A DNA stretch of 64,000 nucleotides from Bolinopsis microptera (lineage: Eukaryota; Ctenophora; Tentaculata; Lobata; Bolinopsidae), in assembly GCF_026151205.1 (NCBI RefSeq), contig NW_026971773.1, forward strand, positions 124,001 through 188,000. The letters run 5' to 3'. Positions 59,878-64,000 of this stretch are shown here, in pieces. The stretch's first letter is position 1; each line of letters opens with the position of its first letter. Under the pieces are notes generated by a model. The model was not told the origin of the DNA. It made no database searches and saw nothing but the letters and a program-made list of their open reading frames with translations. A program made the translations under genes and the position numbers.

Positions 59878-59994
59878 TATCACGTTGCGACCCCCACGGT
59901 CGTTTCACTATGGTGGGTGTCAAGTAATTTGCGAGCCGCACGAGAAATCTCAGGTGCAACTGTACGAGAAGAACTCGCGTGCGCGAAGCGATAA
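59878..59994. repeat. GC-rich cassettes ending the AlkB-type LINE
   Basis: Begins TATCACGTTGCGACCCCCAC and CGGTCGTTTCACTATGGTG, matching 12398-12440 and (reverse) 50500-50545. It is followed by a module with GAGAAGAACTCGCG that resembles 11455-11480. Here the cassette interrupts LINE coding sequence. Confidence 0.75.
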
Positions 59995-62900
59995 TCTCAG
60001 TGCTAAATAGTTACTGCGTGCACTGTCAAGTCACATTTAGAAAGTTCCAGACTATTTGATGTTATGTGTTAACTTTTTTGATGGTGTGATCGCTATGTTG
60101 ACAAAAAGCTTATCTCTGGGCGATCTGGCTTTTAAAATTTTTTGACTTGCAGCACTTTCTTAATCAATTATTCTTATTTGCTTACATGGGGACCCGGCCT
60201 GGGGTTTACTGTATAAATACTTAAGTCTTGGTATTGAGACTATTAAATCAGTTAAAAGCCATAATTTTAGTCACAATATTTACAGAATGGAGCTTCCAAA
60301 CTAACCACATAATTCAAATTTGTATTATTGGTATCCTAAGAATAATACATAATATGTAACAGAACTAAAGTTCATCTGTATAATAAATTAACAATATTAC
60401 ATACGTCAGTGCTTCAAAGAACTATGTTTTTGAAGAAGTTTCAAAGTTAATATTTGGTTCCATATCGGGTAAAACTATTAAAGGGCATGATAACAGGAAA
60501 ATAGACTGATATCATACTGTTTCCGGTCTAGTAGCCAAATCTCTAGACGGGTACTCTGTTACTTGTCGTTTGTGATAACATAAAAAGGTGGTATGTGGTA
60601 GATATTTATATAGCATACTCTACAATCTAGATCTTTAAAACGAAGTAAGAGTTATCACGCTTATATTAGTCGTTTATCTCTCCGTTAAATCTACAATTCT
60701 AACATCATTGGGCTTGTCGAACTACAGTTGTACGTGTCGAACTTGAGTATGTGTACCGAATTTACCGTGGTAAAAAACATCTTCACACCGTGAACTGTGC
60801 AAAAAGCTACAAAAGGTTCGCCTTAAGATAGTCTATCAATAATTTAAGGAGGCTTTGTCGAGACAACCTATACGCCCGTTTTACAGGGCAGCCCAGAAGT
60901 ATTTGGTTCTGAAACAATTCAAGATTTAAATCTAATCCCTTTAAAGTAAGCGGCTCAGTTACTTACATATTATTACCAAAACAATTAAAATATACCCAAC
61001 TACAATCTATAGCCTATTTTCTAATAATAGAACAATCTTCAGCCAACATGGCAATTAGAATGTTACGGGAGTGAGCAAAATAAGAATTATTTCCTGAAAC
61101 TTCTATACAAATTTCCCTGTCAACTTTACCCTTAACCCGATTCCTGACCAATGTTACTTCCTCAAACAATTAACTACACCATTAACAACTGAGCTTCTAT
61201 ACTTGATATTCAAATGAAGCGGTAAGTAAAAATTGATAATATAACTAAATAATTTCCTAAAGTTTGGGAGCATCTCTTGACATATACAGTCGTAGATCTC
61301 AACCCAGCTTCTTCACAATATAATATGTCCCTAGAGAAGACAGAAATGCCGCGTTGACTGAACGGTAATTTTCCTGAGAAGATTTCCGATAACGTCGGTA
61401 AACGAGTTGGGGCCAGAAGTCTCTCCATCAAATGCAATGAATAAGTGTCTGAATGGCAGTTCTATGCTGTGAAGGCAGCAAATACATCTTTGCAATTCCC
61501 GTCCAAGATTCTTCTCCAAGAGGGCTATAATCCCATTGTGACCGGTGAGGTCACAAGATCTAATTGGCGGTGTGTCGATCCCCACCTCCTTACAATGCGT
61601 TCAAGGTGGCAGCAGCTGAAAGTGGAAAACTGAGCAAACATTTGAAATAGTTTTTTAGAGTTAAGTAGAATTTTTACGAGCAATTTTACAGATTATTTTG
61701 ATTTAATTGACTTTAATGTTGATGAAAAACTTACCGGTTCCATTCTCCGTGGCTGCAAATCCAAGGTAACGACCAGATGGCTGCGTTACAAGGGTCGTGT
61801 TTCTCAGTAACCTTCTGAAAAACGTTATCCTGTGGTTAACGTTTTTCAGTTTCAGCCCTTTTGACTTAGTAATTGATTACTAAAAACTACGTTTCTCCGT
61901 GTTTTAAGCTATTCCAATCATTTTGAGTCAAAAAGTTTGTAAATTTTTGCTAATTATCTAATTGATAATTATCCAATTAACTGATTATCTGACGTAAAAT
62001 TGTCTTCCTGATAATATGAACACCCTCGATTAATCTGCAACCTTTTAAGATGTTCACAACTAAAGATATTCGACAAACAAGAAAAGTGGATTTAAGTGGT
62101 AGAGTGGCAAAAAGTGGCCTAAAGACAAGTGGAAAAGTTTGGAAAAGTTGGTCAGCCATAAAGGGCACCTTATGGGATTCAAAAACGTCAAAAATCTTTT
62201 GTAAGCTTTGTGTGTCGGCAGATCGAATTTTTCAGACCGATCTGTCTGTATAGTCAGGGACGAAACGGAATCTCGTTAGCTTTTCGTGTTAAAAGCGATT
62301 TCTCAACGGTTATCACCTCTCTAGATGATTCTTAAAACATTTGGACTTCATTGCATTTTTGAAATAAATGCAATGAGGGCGTTTTCGGCCACACCCCTTT
62401 TCAGGGTTTCGCGGTTACTCGAATTTTTGTATTTCAGCCCAGGAAGGTTTTAAAGACTATTCCGATACACCAAAATGTGCCTAATAGCCACATTTATATA
62501 CAACTTATGAAGCAACATATACCTTAAAATGCTTCGTTTCGGAAATATGGCCGAAAAACGGTTTTTGGCTTGACGCAGTTCATATTTATCGTGATTTTTG
62601 GCATTTTCGCCTAGGAAGGTCGCAGAGACTATTCTGATACACTAAAATGTACATAATGGCCACATTTATATACAACTTATGAAGCAACATATACCCTAAA
62701 AGGCTTACTTTCGGAAATGTGGCTGAAAAACGAATTTTTGCCGAGCGAACAAGACAGTATTCACAAATGGGCTATTGGACTGTTAACTAAAAAGGTCTTA
62801 AAGAAGACTCATGAGGAACATAGCATTTGTCACAAGATGTAAGATGACTCACTTTGTGTCCAGAAACACTCTCAAAATTTGTAGAATAATCTACTTTATT

Positions 62901-64000
62901 GGGCATCTCTCTTAATGGACCAGGACAGCAGCATATTTGTGTCTTACGAAAGGGCAATTTTTCAAAATTACGGTTTCTTTAGTAAAGGTCAAAGTAAAGG
63001 TCAAAGGGTCAGTTGCTAACAGCAAATTGTTTGCAATTGCCGACTCATGCACATCATATACTCAAAAACGTTCACTTTAGGAGTGATTAGTAAATAAGTT
63101 TAACTATACTGCATGATTTGTGAAAACTCCAACAATTTTTCATTGGCACCAATTTAGCCAAAATGTAATGACCAAAATTCAACTTTTAATTCATTCATTC
63201 CATAAAACCATATTGTTGCTTGACCGCTGACCAGTACCCCACTTTATAATTATAATTGACTTCACTGCCTCGACCAATATTGGTCTGTAATCCCTGGATT
63301 GAGATCGGTTGGCTGCAGTTTAATTTAGCTCATTTACCATTTAAATAGTAATACCGCAGTGGTTTGGTTCGCATAGATTTTCCCATCGTATGATAATGTG
63401 TGTCATTCCCTCGTTTTTTAATCAAGTGGTTACTAGCTAGCTCTTTTGTTATTACAGCTGCCTCGAGATCTTATCTAGAGCACTAATGCATTAGTACTAG
63501 AACACTAGAACTGTAATTCTAGAACTTCAGATTAAGATTACTTGACTGAATGGCAGGGTTCGAGATTCGACTCTAAAACTCTCAGTTTAGGAGTGATTAG
63601 TAGATGCATGATGTGCGAAAACTCCAACTAGACAAGGATCATGCTTAATCAAAGTGTTCCTCGACTTGAACTTAAGTCTCGTAAGCCCAAACTGGAGTTT
63701 GGGCCACTGAATCGAATACAACCTGATATTAATTTTAGGATTTCGGGAAATTCATTCAGATTTTTATTCTTTGGTTTTTCAATTGAGCTACGAATCCGAG
63801 TTTGAGTTGATAACACCGAATTTCCTGTTTGACTCTCAAAGAGAGAAACCAAGGCGTAGGTTCCTCTTTTTGGCTCTGAGATCCAACTTTAAGATCGGAC
63901 TTCGGAGATCATTGCGTCGGAGATCGTGTAAGTGTAACATCAGTACCGGAGATAAGACTTTTTTGCTTGATATTGGACCTATAAATCTAATGATATATTC
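59995..64000. other. AT-rich DNA without recognised genes
   Basis: No exon or ORF on either strand carries a motif I know. Structures seen: a hairpin at about 61815-61849 (CTGAAAAACGTTA and its complement), a diverged 172-bp tandem duplication at about 62449-62760, and a repeated TTAGGAGTGATTAGTA...AAAACTCCAAC block near 63080-63133 and 63590-63629. An intron of a gene beyond the window cannot be excluded. Confidence 0.5.
62449..62760. repeat. 172-bp tandem duplication
   Basis: CATTTATATACAACTTATGA occurs at about 62491 and 62663 within longer matching copies (CCAGGAAGGT / CCTAGGAAGGT start, TTTCGGAAAT end). About 85 percent alike by eye, so an old duplication. Confidence 0.85.

Larger units (their letters stand above)
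50618..59994 (+). mobile_element. LINE with AlkB-SGNH ORF1 (interrupted by another LINE)
   Basis: A 5'-truncated non-LTR retrotransposon. ORF1 is 50634-51584 and ORF2 is 52217-54481, continuing at 59308-59877. It is split by an opposite-strand LINE at 54482-59307. The ORF2 halves meet exactly: ...SKAFDVLDH before and ETLLKKLDHCGIRG after. RT has YADD. GC-rich cassettes lie at the ORF1 end (51556-51660) and at 59878, where ORF2 homology stops, so the 3' end of the element is missing. Confidence 0.88.

Noticed and set aside
59995-64000. Small ORFs (60-85 codons) at 61210-62253 and 63649-63852
   Set aside because: Short, overlapping on both strands, no recognisable motif; expected by chance.

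Overview
This is a eukaryotic, clearly metazoan window. It holds spliced genes for beta-tubulin, syntaxin-17, TRAPPC5 and a PHD-finger protein, intronless genes for omega-amidase (NIT2) and an OXA1L-like insertase, several LINEs, DNA transposons, a tRNA-derived SINE and dense minisatellites. The transposon content and AT-rich intergenic DNA suggest a marine invertebrate, possibly a cnidarian or another early-branching animal. The species cannot be fixed from the sequence alone.

Layout. 1-4.3 kb is a 56-bp satellite array that runs off the left edge. 5.9-10.9 kb (minus strand) is a ten-exon beta-tubulin gene whose introns are mostly short-unit minisatellites. 12.3-18.2 kb and 41.2-50.6 kb are two arms of an inverted duplication carrying the pair NIT2 and OXA1L-like. 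Arm A keeps NIT2 whole but cuts off the OXA1L tail. Arm B keeps OXA1L whole but has NIT2 split by a 3.5-kb DNA transposon. Between the arms lie a decayed LINE, a full-length LINE with long open ORF1 and ORF2 inside a (CTACACTA)n array, an internally deleted mariner, a tRNA-Thr-like SINE, then STX17, TRAPPC5 and a PHD-finger gene, all on the minus strand. Right of arm B is a second LINE type. Its ORF1 joins an AlkB-like dioxygenase domain to an SGNH-hydrolase domain, and its ORF2 is interrupted by a third, oppositely oriented full-length LINE. 60-64 kb is AT-rich with no gene that I can see.

How things fit together. The four spliced genes are housekeeping or membrane-trafficking and chromatin genes with no operon-like link. 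STX17 and TRAPPC5 both act in membrane traffic and autophagy, but their adjacency may be chance. The strongest theme is a family of short repeats built on GTTAC...GTAAC half-palindromes (GTTACCATGGTTAC, GTTACTAGGT, GTTGCTAGGTAAC and others). They fill introns, sit against splice acceptors, and occur inside exons as in-frame NHGN-type peptides in at least two proteins. Other points of note are a canonical -1 frameshift heptamer joining the two ORFs of a LINE, the AlkB-SGNH LINE ORF1, a transposon encoding a FEN/PIN-like protein, and small GC-rich hairpin cassettes that differ between the two duplicated arms.

Exon models were checked by GT-AG junctions and reading phase by eye. No alignment, folding or database search was run.
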